Shown in pieces: positions 1 to 6,627 of a stretch of 64,000 bases of DNA. The DNA lies in NCBI RefSeq assembly GCF_018069565.1, contig NZ_JAGPNL010000003.1, positions 1 through 64,000 of the forward strand, written 5' to 3'. The position numbers were made by a program, and so were the translations under genes. The notes beneath the pieces are model-generated. The model did not search any database and was not told the DNA's origin. It saw only the letters and a program-made list of their open reading frames with translations. The number at the start of each line of letters is the position of its first letter. Position 1 is the first letter of the stretch. The stretch is from Streptomyces tagetis (GTDB lineage Bacteria; Actinomycetota; Actinomycetes; Streptomycetales; Streptomycetaceae).

Positions 1-260
1 CTGTCTCCGGCTTTCCTCCGGGCGCTTTCCCTTCGGTCTTGCGTTTCCGACTCTATCAGATCTTCCCGACCCGATTTCCTCGGTGCTTTCCAGGTTCCCG
101 CTTTCGCGTTTCCCTTTCCGGCGATCCCGACTCTATCAGACCCTTTCGGCGCCGATTCCCCGTCAGGAGGGGGTGTCATCGCGGCTGTTGGGCCGTTCCG
201 ACGAGGTGAGACTCTAGCGGATTCCCGACTCCCGAGCTAATCGGGGGCCGCGTCCTTTCG
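1..260 (-). promoter_or_regulatory. rRNA operon leader and promoter region (operon lies left of the window)
   Basis: Read on the minus strand, this stretch is rich in GGAAA and GAAAG runs and repeats TCTGATAGAGTCGG (plus-strand complement near 47-60 and 127-140), with a third related box at 210-221. The repeats are 80-81 bp apart. The text, including CTGGAAAGCACCGAGGAAAT read from the minus strand, agrees with my memory of the leader ahead of Streptomyces 16S rRNA. TAGAGT hexamers (plus 211-216, 130-135, 50-55) could be -10 boxes of tandem rrn promoters; a TTAGCT lies 18 bp upstream of the first. No coding sequence is seen in 1-472. The 16S gene itself would begin outside the window. Confidence 0.7.
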
Positions 261-459
261 AACGTGGATTCCTCATTCCATGAATACGCACGCCATTGCG
301 ACGACGACGCCGACAAGCGGTGTTCGCCGAAGAGTGGGTGGTGCTCGTGGAATCGCTGTCCGGGGACCGACTCGGTCGGTGCTCACGTCGGACAACTCGG
401 AGAACAGTACGGGTGGGCCCGGGGTGTGTCAACTCCGGGCCGGGCGGCCCTCGGCGGCG

Positions 460-465
460 TAGGCT
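460..465 (+). promoter_or_regulatory. Putative -10 box of the trp attenuator transcript
   Basis: TAGGCT ends 7 nt before the GTG at 473, the usual distance from a -10 box to the transcription start. The leader peptide could therefore be translated from a leaderless 5' end. No convincing -35 was found. Confidence 0.45.
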
Positions 466-472
466 GGCGGAC

Positions 473-514
473 GTGACGACGCGTACGTACAGCCAGTTCT
501 GGTGGGCCGCCTGA
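473..514 (+). CDS. trp leader peptide with tandem Trp codons
   Basis: A 13-codon frame (MTTRTYSQFWWAA) starts at GTG 473 and stops at TGA 512-514. Two adjacent TGG codons (500-505) sit directly before the first attenuator arm. This is the classic arrangement for sensing charged tRNA-Trp: when it is scarce the ribosome stalls on the Trp codons. No ribosome-binding site is visible, and a TAGGCT box 7 nt upstream suggests a leaderless start. A similar Trp-rich leader is known ahead of the auxiliary tryptophanyl-tRNA synthetase gene of S. coelicolor. Confidence 0.8.
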   Translation: MTTRTYSQFWWAA

Positions 515-570
515 CGGCGGCCACGCTCACGTACGCACTTCGACGGCCGCCGCTCCCGGCGGCCGTTTCT
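505..570 (+). promoter_or_regulatory. Ribosome-mediated transcription attenuator of trpS
   Basis: Four mutually exclusive arms are visible. Arm 1 (505-511, GGCCGCC) pairs with part of arm 2 (516-522). Arm 2 (515-522, CGGCGGCC) pairs perfectly with arm 3 (545-552, GGCCGCCG). Arm 3 pairs with arm 4 (557-564). A ribosome stalled on the Trp codons at 500-505 would cover arm 1, free arm 2 to pair with arm 3 and block the 3:4 terminator, so trpS is expressed. Fast translation leaves 1:2 and the terminator. The pairing is directly readable; the control logic is inferred from the known trp attenuators. Confidence 0.8.
543..570 (+). terminator. Attenuator terminator hairpin before trpS
   Basis: A perfect 10-bp stem (ACGGCCGCCG at 543-552 with CGGCGGCCGT at 557-566) closes a 4-nt loop and is followed by TTTCT. 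This is the 3:4 arm of the attenuator. Confidence 0.8.
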
Positions 571-638
571 CGTATCTCCCCTCCTACGGGGCCGGGGCGG
601 CCGGCGGACGGCGGCGGCCCCGGCCGAGAGGCGGAGAG

Positions 639-1697
639 ATGACGAGGATCTTCAGCGGGATCAAGCCGACCGGGCACCTGACGCTCGGCAACTACCTGGG
701 CGCGATGCGGCGGTGGGCCGCCGAGGACCAGCACCGGGCGGACGCGCTATTCTGCGTGGTCGACCTGCACGCGCTGACCGTCGACCACGATCCGGCGCGG
801 GTGCGCAGACTGAGCCGGCAGGCGGCGTCCCTGCTGCTGGCCACGGGGCTGGACCCCGAGGTGTGCACGGTGTTCGTGCAGAGCCACGTCGACGAGCACG
901 CCCGGCTCTCGTACGTACTGGAGTGCGTGGCGACCGACGGGGAGATGCGGCGCATGATCCAGTACCGGGAGAAGGCCGCCCGGGAACGGGAGCGGGGCGG
1001 GAGCGTACGGCTGTCGCTGCTGACGTACCCCGTGCTGATGGCCGCCGACATCCTGGCGTACGCCGCCGACGAGGTGCCGGTCGGTGACGACCAGGCGCAG
1101 CACGTGGAGCTGACCCGAGACCTGGCCGTGCGGTTCAACCAGCGGTACGGGCACACCTTCACCGTGCCCCGGGCCACGCGTCCGGCGGTCGCGGCGCGGG
1201 TGATGAACCTCCAGGACCCGGCGTCGAAGATGGGCAAGAGCGACGACGTGGGGCCCGGCATCGTCTATCTGCTCGACGAACCGGACGTGGTGCGGCGCAA
1301 GGTGATGCGGGCGGTGACCGACAGCGGGCGCGACATCGTCCACGATCCGCAGGCGCGGCCCGGTCCGGCCAACCTGCTGGAGATCCTGGCCGCCTGCACG
1401 GGCGGTGATCCGGTGCGTCTGGCCGGCGGGTACACCTCGTACGGCGCGCTGAAGAAGGACACCGCGGAGGTGGTGATCGAGGCGCTGCGGCCGGTGCGGG
1501 AGCGGCACCGGGAGCTGTGCGCGGACCCCGGGCGGGTGGACGAGGTGCTGCGCCGGGGCGCGGAGCGGGCGCGGGCGATGGCCCGGCCCACCGTGGACGC
1601 CGCGTACCGGGCGATCGGGCTGCTGCCGCCGCTTACGGACGACGACGGTGGCGGGGCCCGGACGGCCTCCGGTCCCGCCGTGGTCCGGGCGGGCTGA
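639..1697 (+). CDS. trpS: Tryptophanyl-tRNA synthetase (auxiliary, attenuator-controlled type)
   Basis: A class I aminoacyl-tRNA synthetase of 352 residues that charges tRNA-Trp. The N-terminus carries the HIGH-type signature in PTGHLTLGNYLG (about residues 11-22) and the KMSKS-type loop is KMGKS at 197-201. ATG 639 follows GGAGAG. It lies behind a Trp-codon leader and terminator, so its expression should rise when charged tRNA-Trp is low. In S. coelicolor the synthetase with this control (trpRS1) is the second, indolmycin-resistant enzyme, while the housekeeping copy lies elsewhere; I infer the same here from the leader. Resistance itself cannot be read from the sequence. Confidence 0.93.
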   Translation: MTRIFSGIKPTGHLTLGNYLGAMRRWAAEDQHRADALFCVVDLHALTVDHDPARVRRLSRQAASLLLATGLDPEVCTVFVQSHVDEHARLSYVLECVATDGEMRRMIQYREKAARERERGGSVRLSLLTYPVLMAADILAYAADEVPVGDDQAQHVELTRDLAVRFNQRYGHTFTVPRATRPAVAARVMNLQDPASKMGKSDDVGPGIVYLLDEPDVVRRKVMRAVTDSGRDIVHDPQARPGPANLLEILAACTGGDPVRLAGGYTSYGALKKDTAEVVIEALRPVRERHRELCADPGRVDEVLRRGAERARAMARPTVDAAYRAIGLLPPLTDDDGGGARTASGPAVVRAG

Positions 1698-1722
1698 GGG
1701 AGGGGGCGGGCCCCGGCCGGGG

Positions 1723-2535
1723 TCAGTCCTTGGTGCCGGAGGCCAGCTCGCGGCTGCGGTCGCGGGCGGCCTCCAGGGCGGCGATGAGGGCGGCGCGGAC
1801 GCCGTGGTTCTCCAGTTCGCGGATGGCGTTGATGGTGGTGCCGGCCGGGGAGGTGACGTTCTCGCGGAGCCGGACGGGGTGCTCCCCGCTGTCGCGGAGC
1901 ATCTTGGCGGCGCCGATCGCGGACTGGACGATCAGGTCGTGGGCCTTGTCGCGGGGCAGGCCGAGCAGGATGCCCGCGTCGGTCATGGCCTCGACCAGGT
2001 AGAAGAAGTACGCCGGGCCCGAGCCGGAGAGGGCGGTGCAGGCGTCCTGCTGGGACTCGGGGACGCGCAGGGTCTTGCCGACGGCGCCGAAGATCTCCTC
2101 GGTGTGGGCGAGGTGGGCGGCGGTGGCGTGGGTGCCGGCGGAGATGACGGACATGGCCTCGTCGACGAGGGCCGGGGTGTTCGTCATGACACGGACCACG
2201 GGGGTGCCGGGGGCGAGGCGTTCCTCGAAGAAGGCGGTGGGGATGCCGGCCGCGCCGCTGATGACCAGCCGTTCGGCGGGGATGTGCGGGGCGAGTTCGT
2301 CGAGGAGGGTGCCCATGTCCTGCGGTTTGACCGTGAGGATGAGGGTGTCGGCGTGCTTGGCGGCCTCGGCGTTGGTGACCGGGGTGACCCCGTGGCGGGC
2401 ACGGAGTTCCTCGGCCCGTTCCGGGCGGCGGGCGGTGACGAGGAGGTCGTCCGGGGACCAGCCGGAACCGATCATCCCGCTGAGCAGGGCTTCACCGATC
2501 TTGCCGGTGCCGAGGACTGCGACTTTCTGGGTCAT
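1723..2535 (-). CDS. proC: Pyrroline-5-carboxylate reductase
   Basis: 270 residues, the usual family length. It reduces pyrroline-5-carboxylate to proline with NAD(P)H, the last step of proline synthesis. The N-terminal Rossmann motif is GTGKIGEALLSGM (residues 10-22) and the C-terminal family signature is TSPAGTTINAI. ATG 2535 is preceded by GGAGGGG about 8 nt upstream. It converges on trpS with 25 bp between the stops. The 166 bp upstream contain nothing further that I recognise. Confidence 0.96.
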   Translation of the reverse strand: MTQKVAVLGTGKIGEALLSGMIGSGWSPDDLLVTARRPERAEELRARHGVTPVTNAEAAKHADTLILTVKPQDMGTLLDELAPHIPAERLVISGAAGIPTAFFEERLAPGTPVVRVMTNTPALVDEAMSVISAGTHATAAHLAHTEEIFGAVGKTLRVPESQQDACTALSGSGPAYFFYLVEAMTDAGILLGLPRDKAHDLIVQSAIGAAKMLRDSGEHPVRLRENVTSPAGTTINAIRELENHGVRAALIAALEAARDRSRELASGTKD

Positions 2536-2701
2536 GGCTGCGGTGCCCCTCCGAGGGTTGCGTCGTCCGTGTTCATCCTCGCACCGGGCGGCCGGACCGG
2601 GCGCCCGCGTCCGGTGGGCGGGACGCGGGTGCGGCGGGTGGTGAGCGGCGGAACGGCGGGGGCGGGCGCCCGTCGGGCAGGGCTGTGGCGGGGCGGGCCG
2701 G

Positions 2702-3493
2702 TCAGGCCGTGCGGCGGCGGAGGGTCACGGCGCCGAGGGCGAGCACCAGCAGGGCGCAGCCGGCCACGGTCAGGACGTCGCGGACGAAGACGCCGGTCAG
2801 GTCGGGGTGGCGCAGGACCTCGTTCATGCCGTCGACGGCGTACGACATGGGCAGGACGTCGGAGACGGCCTCCAGGGCCGGGTGCATGCGGTCGCGCGGG
2901 GTGAAGAGGCCACAGAGCAGGAGCTGGGGGAAGATCACCGCCGGCATGAACTGGACCGCCTGGAACTCCGAGGCCGCGAAGGCCGAGACGAAGAGGCCGA
3001 GCGCCGTGCCGAGGAGGGCGTCGAGCAGGGCCACGAGGAGGAGCAGCCAGGGGCTGCCGGTGACGTCCAGGTCGAGGAACCAGAGGGCGAGTCCGGTGGC
3101 CAGGGCGGACTGGACGACGGCGAGGGCGCCGAAGGCGAGGGCGTATCCGGCGATGAGGTCGCCCTTGCCGAGCGGCATGGCGAGGAGGCGTTCCAGGGTG
3201 CCGGAGGTGCGCTCGCGCAGCGTGGCGATGGAGGTGACCAGGAACATCGTGATCAGCGGGAAGATGCCGAGGAGCGAGGCGCCGATGGTGTCGAAGGTGC
3301 GCGGGCTGCCGTCGAAGACGTAGCGCAGCAGGAAGAGCATCACGCAGGGCACGAGGAGCATCAGCGCGATGGTGCGCGGGTCGTGGGCGAGCTGGCGCAG
3401 CACGCGGCCCGCGGTGGCGGTGGTGCGGGAGAGGTTCAGGGGGCGTACGGGGGCGGGCCGGGGCGCCGCCGGGGCCGGGGCCTGGGTGGTCAT
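2702..3493 (-). CDS. ABC-2 type transporter permease
   Basis: 263 residues with about six hydrophobic membrane segments from residue 35 to the end, typical of DrrB/NodJ-type export permeases. The ATG at 3493 overlaps the stop of the ATPase gene by 4 bp (ATGA), so the two are translationally coupled and form one exporter. A basic N-terminal segment precedes the first membrane span. Substrate is unknown; DrrAB-type pairs commonly export drugs or lipophilic compounds. The larger reading frame running further upstream is a high-GC artefact. Confidence 0.9.
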   Translation of the reverse strand: MTTQAPAPAAPRPAPVRPLNLSRTTATAGRVLRQLAHDPRTIALMLLVPCVMLFLLRYVFDGSPRTFDTIGASLLGIFPLITMFLVTSIATLRERTSGTLERLLAMPLGKGDLIAGYALAFGALAVVQSALATGLALWFLDLDVTGSPWLLLLVALLDALLGTALGLFVSAFAASEFQAVQFMPAVIFPQLLLCGLFTPRDRMHPALEAVSDVLPMSYAVDGMNEVLRHPDLTGVFVRDVLTVAGCALLVLALGAVTLRRRTA

Positions 3494-4353
3494 CGCGTGC
3501 TCTCCTTCGTGCGGTCGGCCTCGTCGACGAGGCGCAGGAAGGCGTCCTCGACGGTGTCGGTGCCGGTGCGGGCGCGCAGGGCGTCGGGCGTGTCGTCGGC
3601 GAGGAGCCGGCCCTCGCGCATCAGCAGGAGGCGGTGGCAGCGCTCGGCCTCGTCCATGACGTGGGAGGAGACGAGGAGGGTGGTGCCGCGCTCGGCGGCG
3701 AGGGAGTGGAAGAGGTTCCACAGGTCGCGGCGGAGGACGGGGTCGAGGCCGACCGTCGGTTCGTCGAGGACCAGGAGGTCGGGGGCGCCGAGCAGGGCGA
3801 CGGCGAGGGAGACGCGGCTGCGCTGGCCGCCGGAGAGCCGGCCGGCCAGGGCGTCGGCGTGGTCGGTGAGGTCGACGTCGGCGATGGCCCGGGTGACGTG
3901 CTCGCGGCGGCGTGCGGCGGCGGTGCGGCCGGGTTCGAGGATCGCGGCGAAGTAGTCGAGGTTCTGGCGCACGCTCAGGTCGTCGAAGACGGACGGGGCC
4001 TGGGTGACGTAGCCGACGCGGGTGCGCAGGGCCGGGTTGCCGGCGGGCAGTCCGAGGACCTCCAGGGTGCCGGTGACCTTGGCCTGGGTGCCGGCGACGG
4101 CGCGCATGAGGGTGGACTTCCCGCAGCCCGAGGGGCCGAGGAGGCCGGTGACCTGGCCGCGCGGGACGGTGAAACCGAGGGCGCGCAGGACGGTCCGGCC
4201 GCCCCGGACGACGGTGAGGTCCTCGGCGCGGAGGGCGGGTTCGGCGGGGACGGGCGCCTCGGCGGGTTCGGCGCCGGCCGAGGTGGGGGTGGCCGGGCCG
4301 TCCGGCGCGGCCGGGTCCGCCGGGCCCTCGGGGGGCTGGGGAGAATAATTCAT
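3490..4353 (-). CDS. ABC transporter ATP-binding protein (DrrA-like)
   Basis: 287 residues. The Walker A is GPSGCGKST, the ABC signature LSGGQRSRVSLA, the Walker B LLVLDEPTVGLDP and the switch His lies in LLVSSHVMDEAE, so the ATPase is complete. It drives the permease at 2702-3493. The first 45 residues are an Ala/Pro/Glu-rich tail of unknown role. ATG 4353 or the in-frame GTG at 4356 can start it; GGAGGAG lies about 10 nt before the GTG. An 18-bp perfect palindrome covers both start codons, suggesting repressor control at the start of the gene. Upstream on the same strand is a methyltransferase gene, 35 bp away. Confidence 0.93.
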   Translation of the reverse strand: MNYSPQPPEGPADPAAPDGPATPTSAGAEPAEAPVPAEPALRAEDLTVVRGGRTVLRALGFTVPRGQVTGLLGPSGCGKSTLMRAVAGTQAKVTGTLEVLGLPAGNPALRTRVGYVTQAPSVFDDLSVRQNLDYFAAILEPGRTAAARRREHVTRAIADVDLTDHADALAGRLSGGQRSRVSLAVALLGAPDLLVLDEPTVGLDPVLRRDLWNLFHSLAAERGTTLLVSSHVMDEAERCHRLLLMREGRLLADDTPDALRARTGTDTVEDAFLRLVDEADRTKESTR

Positions 4354-4365
4354 CACGTGATGAAT
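4348..4365. promoter_or_regulatory. 18-bp perfect palindrome over the ABC gene start (putative operator)
   Basis: ATTCATCACGTGATGAAT is its own reverse complement and overlaps the start codons of the ATPase gene, just downstream of its ribosome-binding site. It is much more AT-rich than its surroundings. A regulator bound here would block expression of the exporter. No adjacent regulator gene is present, so the binding protein is unknown. Confidence 0.55.
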
Positions 4366-4388
4366 ACTCCTCCGGTGACCGGCCGCCG

Positions 4389-5231
4389 TCAAGCGTCCCG
4401 GGGCGTGGTCGCCACGAGCAGGACGACGTCGTACGTCTCCTCCACGACCCCCTCCGGGAAGACGGCCCGCAGGTGCCGCCGCTCCTCGGCGAGGAAGGCG
4501 GCGCCCCGCTCCTCGTCCCGGGTGAGGAAGAGGGAGTGGCTGGCGAGGTTGGCCAGATGGGTGTCGAGGGGGACGCGCCGGCTCCAGCGGACGGTGCGCC
4601 GGGTGCCGCCGACGCGGTGGGCCGTCTCCGCGAGGCGGGCCTCGACGCCGCGCAGGCCGGGCTCCTCGACGCCGAAGTGGGCCTCGATCCGCCGTTCCTG
4701 CTCGGCGATCCACGGCACGTCGCCGGGGTCGGTGTTCCACCACAGCGCGAGCGCGCCGCCGGGACGCAGCACCCGCAGCGCCTCCGGGACCGAACGGTCC
4801 GGGTCGGTCCAGTGCCAGGACTGGGCGTAGGTGAGCAGGTCGGCGGAGCCGGTGGCCAGGGGGAGGGCGTCGCCGACACCGCGTACGAGGGGCACGCCGG
4901 GCAGGTCCCGGCGGAACCGGGCGGCCATGCCATCGCCCGGCTCGACCCCGATCACACGGGCGCCGCGCGCGTGCAGCAGGGCGGTGGCGATCCCCGTACC
5001 GGCGCCGACGTCCGCGACCCGGGCGCCTGCGAGGGGGCGGCCCGCCAACTCCTCGACCGCGTCGAGCAGCGCGGGCGGATAGGAGGGGCGGGCGGCGGCG
5101 TACCGGTCCGCGGCGGCGTCGAAGGAGCGGGCGCGGACGGCGCGGGGGGCCCGGGTGGGCGAAGTCGCGGGGGTGGCGGCGAGGGCGGAGGCGGGGTCGG
5201 GGGTGGCGGCGGGGTCGGGCGAGGTCGTCAT
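4389..5231 (-). CDS. Class I SAM-dependent methyltransferase
   Basis: 280 residues. Motif I is VADVGAGTGIATALL near residues 65-79, followed by a typical Rossmann methyltransferase core with QSWHWTDPDRSVPEALRVL and the LRPGG motif, as in the UbiE/SmtA-like superfamily. The substrate cannot be told. ATG 5231 is chosen because the conserved part begins about 30 residues later; the upstream extension is low-complexity repeat. It lies 35 bp upstream of the ABC ATPase gene on the same strand. Confidence 0.85.
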   Translation of the reverse strand: MTTSPDPAATPDPASALAATPATSPTRAPRAVRARSFDAAADRYAAARPSYPPALLDAVEELAGRPLAGARVADVGAGTGIATALLHARGARVIGVEPGDGMAARFRRDLPGVPLVRGVGDALPLATGSADLLTYAQSWHWTDPDRSVPEALRVLRPGGALALWWNTDPGDVPWIAEQERRIEAHFGVEEPGLRGVEARLAETAHRVGGTRRTVRWSRRVPLDTHLANLASHSLFLTRDEERGAAFLAEERRHLRAVFPEGVVEETYDVVLLVATTPRDA

Positions 5232-5285
5232 ACGGCCATGGTGACGGCCGAAGGGTGGGGTGTGTACGGCCCGGGGCGGGCGGTT

Positions 5286-5373
5286 CCCGGGACCGGCCGG
5301 GACGCGGGGGCAAGGGGGTTCCCTGGACCGGCCGGGACACCGGGGCAGGCGATTCCCGGACCGGCCGGGACAC
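5286..5373. repeat. Degenerate 33-35 bp tandem repeats
   Basis: Three copies of GGACCGGCCGGGAC occur near 5290, 5325 and 5358 within a longer partly conserved unit. They lie in the 261-bp gap between the methyltransferase start and the next gene, which otherwise holds no gene. Confidence 0.7.
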
Positions 5374-5430
5374 CGGGACGCCGGTACGCCTGGGCAGGGC
5401 ACCGGGCCCCGGGCTTCTCGGTGCGGCCCG

Positions 5431-5490
5431 GCCTCCCCCGGGCGGGCCCGGCCTCCCCCGGGCCGGCCCGGCCTCCCCCGGGCCGGCCCG
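5431..5490. repeat. Three tandem 20-bp units
   Basis: Units at 5431, 5451 and 5471 read GCCTCCCCCGGGC(G/C)GGCCCG; the second and third are identical and the first differs at one base. The array ends two bases before the stop codon of the membrane-protein gene at 5493, so it forms that transcript's 3' end and may act as a GC-rich terminator. Confidence 0.85.
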
Positions 5491-5492
5491 GG

Positions 5493-6020
5493 TCAGGCGC
5501 GGCCCCGGCGCTTCTTCTTCGAGGGGTTGCCGGAACGGCGGGTGGTGCGGCGTGCGTACAGGTCGCGGGCGCGGTCGTACTCGGCGCGGTGCAGGGCCTC
5601 GCCGGGGGCCTCGGTGAGACAGCGCAGGGAGTAGGCGAGGAGCGAGCCGACGAAGCCGATGCTCAGCAGACCGCGCAGGGACGCCTGGCGGTCGGGGTCG
5701 GGGCGGCGGGAGAAGCCGGTCCAGGTGTTCCGGAAGGCGACGGCGCTGCAGATGGCGAACATCACGCCCATCAGCACCGTGACGAAACCGCTGACGGCGG
5801 CGATCCGCAGGCCCTCGTAGGCGATGAACAGGACCAGGCAGGCCACGGCCGCCGTGAGCAGCGCGCCGACGGCGAGCCCGGCCCGGCGGACGGCGTAGCC
5901 CCGGCCGTGGTCCACCCAGCTCGTGCCGAAGAAGCGCAGCGGCTCGGGGCGGGGTCCGGCCGGGGCGGCGGAGCCCTCGGCCGTGCTCGGGGTGCCGTTC
6001 GTACCGTTCTCGTCGCTCAC
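5493..6020 (-). CDS. Small integral membrane protein, function unknown
   Basis: 175 residues. A Ser/Gly/Pro-rich N-terminus of about 30 residues is followed by hydrophobic segments near residues 46-68, 72-92 and 115-135, and the C-terminus is very basic (KKKRRGR). The GTG at 6020 is supported by CATAAT ending 6 nt upstream, so the mRNA may be leaderless. I do not recognise the family. It is the last gene before the repeats at 5431-5490. Confidence 0.75.
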   Translation of the reverse strand: MSDENGTNGTPSTAEGSAAPAGPRPEPLRFFGTSWVDHGRGYAVRRAGLAVGALLTAAVACLVLFIAYEGLRIAAVSGFVTVLMGVMFAICSAVAFRNTWTGFSRRPDPDRQASLRGLLSIGFVGSLLAYSLRCLTEAPGEALHRAEYDRARDLYARRTTRRSGNPSKKKRRGRA

Positions 6021-6054
6021 GGCTCGATTATGGCCGGGGCGGTGCGGCGGGCTC

Positions 6055-6117
6055 CGGGCGGGCCGGGAAGCGGCCCGCCCGCTCCGGGCCGGGCTCGGAA
6101 CGGGCCCGGCCCGGAGC
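6055..6117 (-). terminator. Two strong hairpins downstream of the SH3 gene
   Basis: The stem at 6081-6094/6104-6117 is 14 bp and perfect with a 9-nt loop, starting 9 bp past the stop of the SH3-domain gene on the minus strand. A second perfect 11-bp stem (6055-6065/6071-6081) follows directly. No T-run is present, as is common for actinobacterial terminators. Confidence 0.7.
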
Positions 6118-6125
6118 GCCTCGGC

Positions 6126-6443
6126 TCAGGAGCAGGGCGGGGCGACGTACCCGTCGCTGCCGGTGTAGACGTACGTGTCGGAGACGTACTCGCCGTTGCC
6201 TATGCGGTTCCAGAGCGACGACGTGCCGTAGGGACCGGTCACCGTGGTGCCGTTCGTCTGGCAGGTGATCGAGACCTGGGCGCCCAAGGGCAGGACGCGG
6301 ACGACGGCGTAGCCGGTGCCGGGTCCGCTGCGGACGTTGAGCCGGTACCCCGGCGCGACCGGGTACGTGCGCGCCGCCGCCGCGGTGGCGACGGACTCCT
6401 TCTCCTCGCCGCCCCCGACGGGCGCGGACTGGTCCACGGACAT
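6126..6443 (-). CDS. Bacterial SH3 (SH3b) domain protein
   Basis: 105 residues. The core YRLNVRSGPGTGYAVVRVL followed by GAQVSITCQT matches the bacterial SH3 domain, usually a cell-wall or peptide-binding module. A short Tyr-rich tail ends in PPCS. ATG 6443 is chosen because GGGGGAGG lies 7 nt upstream; no signal peptide is then present, which is odd for a wall-binding module. It is divergent from the PQQ-kinase gene and shares a 184-bp promoter region with it. Two Cys residues near the C-terminal half could form a disulfide if it is exported. Confidence 0.75.
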   Translation of the reverse strand: MSVDQSAPVGGGEEKESVATAAAARTYPVAPGYRLNVRSGPGTGYAVVRVLPLGAQVSITCQTNGTTVTGPYGTSSLWNRIGNGEYVSDTYVYTGSDGYVAPPCS

Positions 6444-6579
6444 GCGAAAACCTCCCCCGTTGCACCCCATGACAGCCATGGGGCCCCGTTGATTCCCGCC
6501 CGGCGGGCCCTGAAACACATGTTCGCCTTTCGTACGGGCACGCCGGGCAGGCCGCCTCGGCGCCGTGAGCGCGATCCAT

Positions 6580-6585
6580 TAGGCT
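6580..6585 (+). promoter_or_regulatory. Putative -10 box of the kinase gene
   Basis: TAGGCT lies 42 bp upstream of the kinase ATG, leaving room for a normal leader with GGGGGTGG as ribosome-binding site. The same hexamer serves as candidate -10 before the trp leader and the NACHT gene. No clear -35 was found. Confidence 0.35.
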
Positions 6586-6627
6586 CCGAACGTCGCGCGC
6601 GGTGAGGAACGGCACGGGGGTGGTCCC

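Noticed and set aside
2702..4933. One fused permease-ATPase protein
   Set aside because: The upstream part is out of frame with the ATPase; an ATGA overlap at 3490-3493 clearly separates the two genes.
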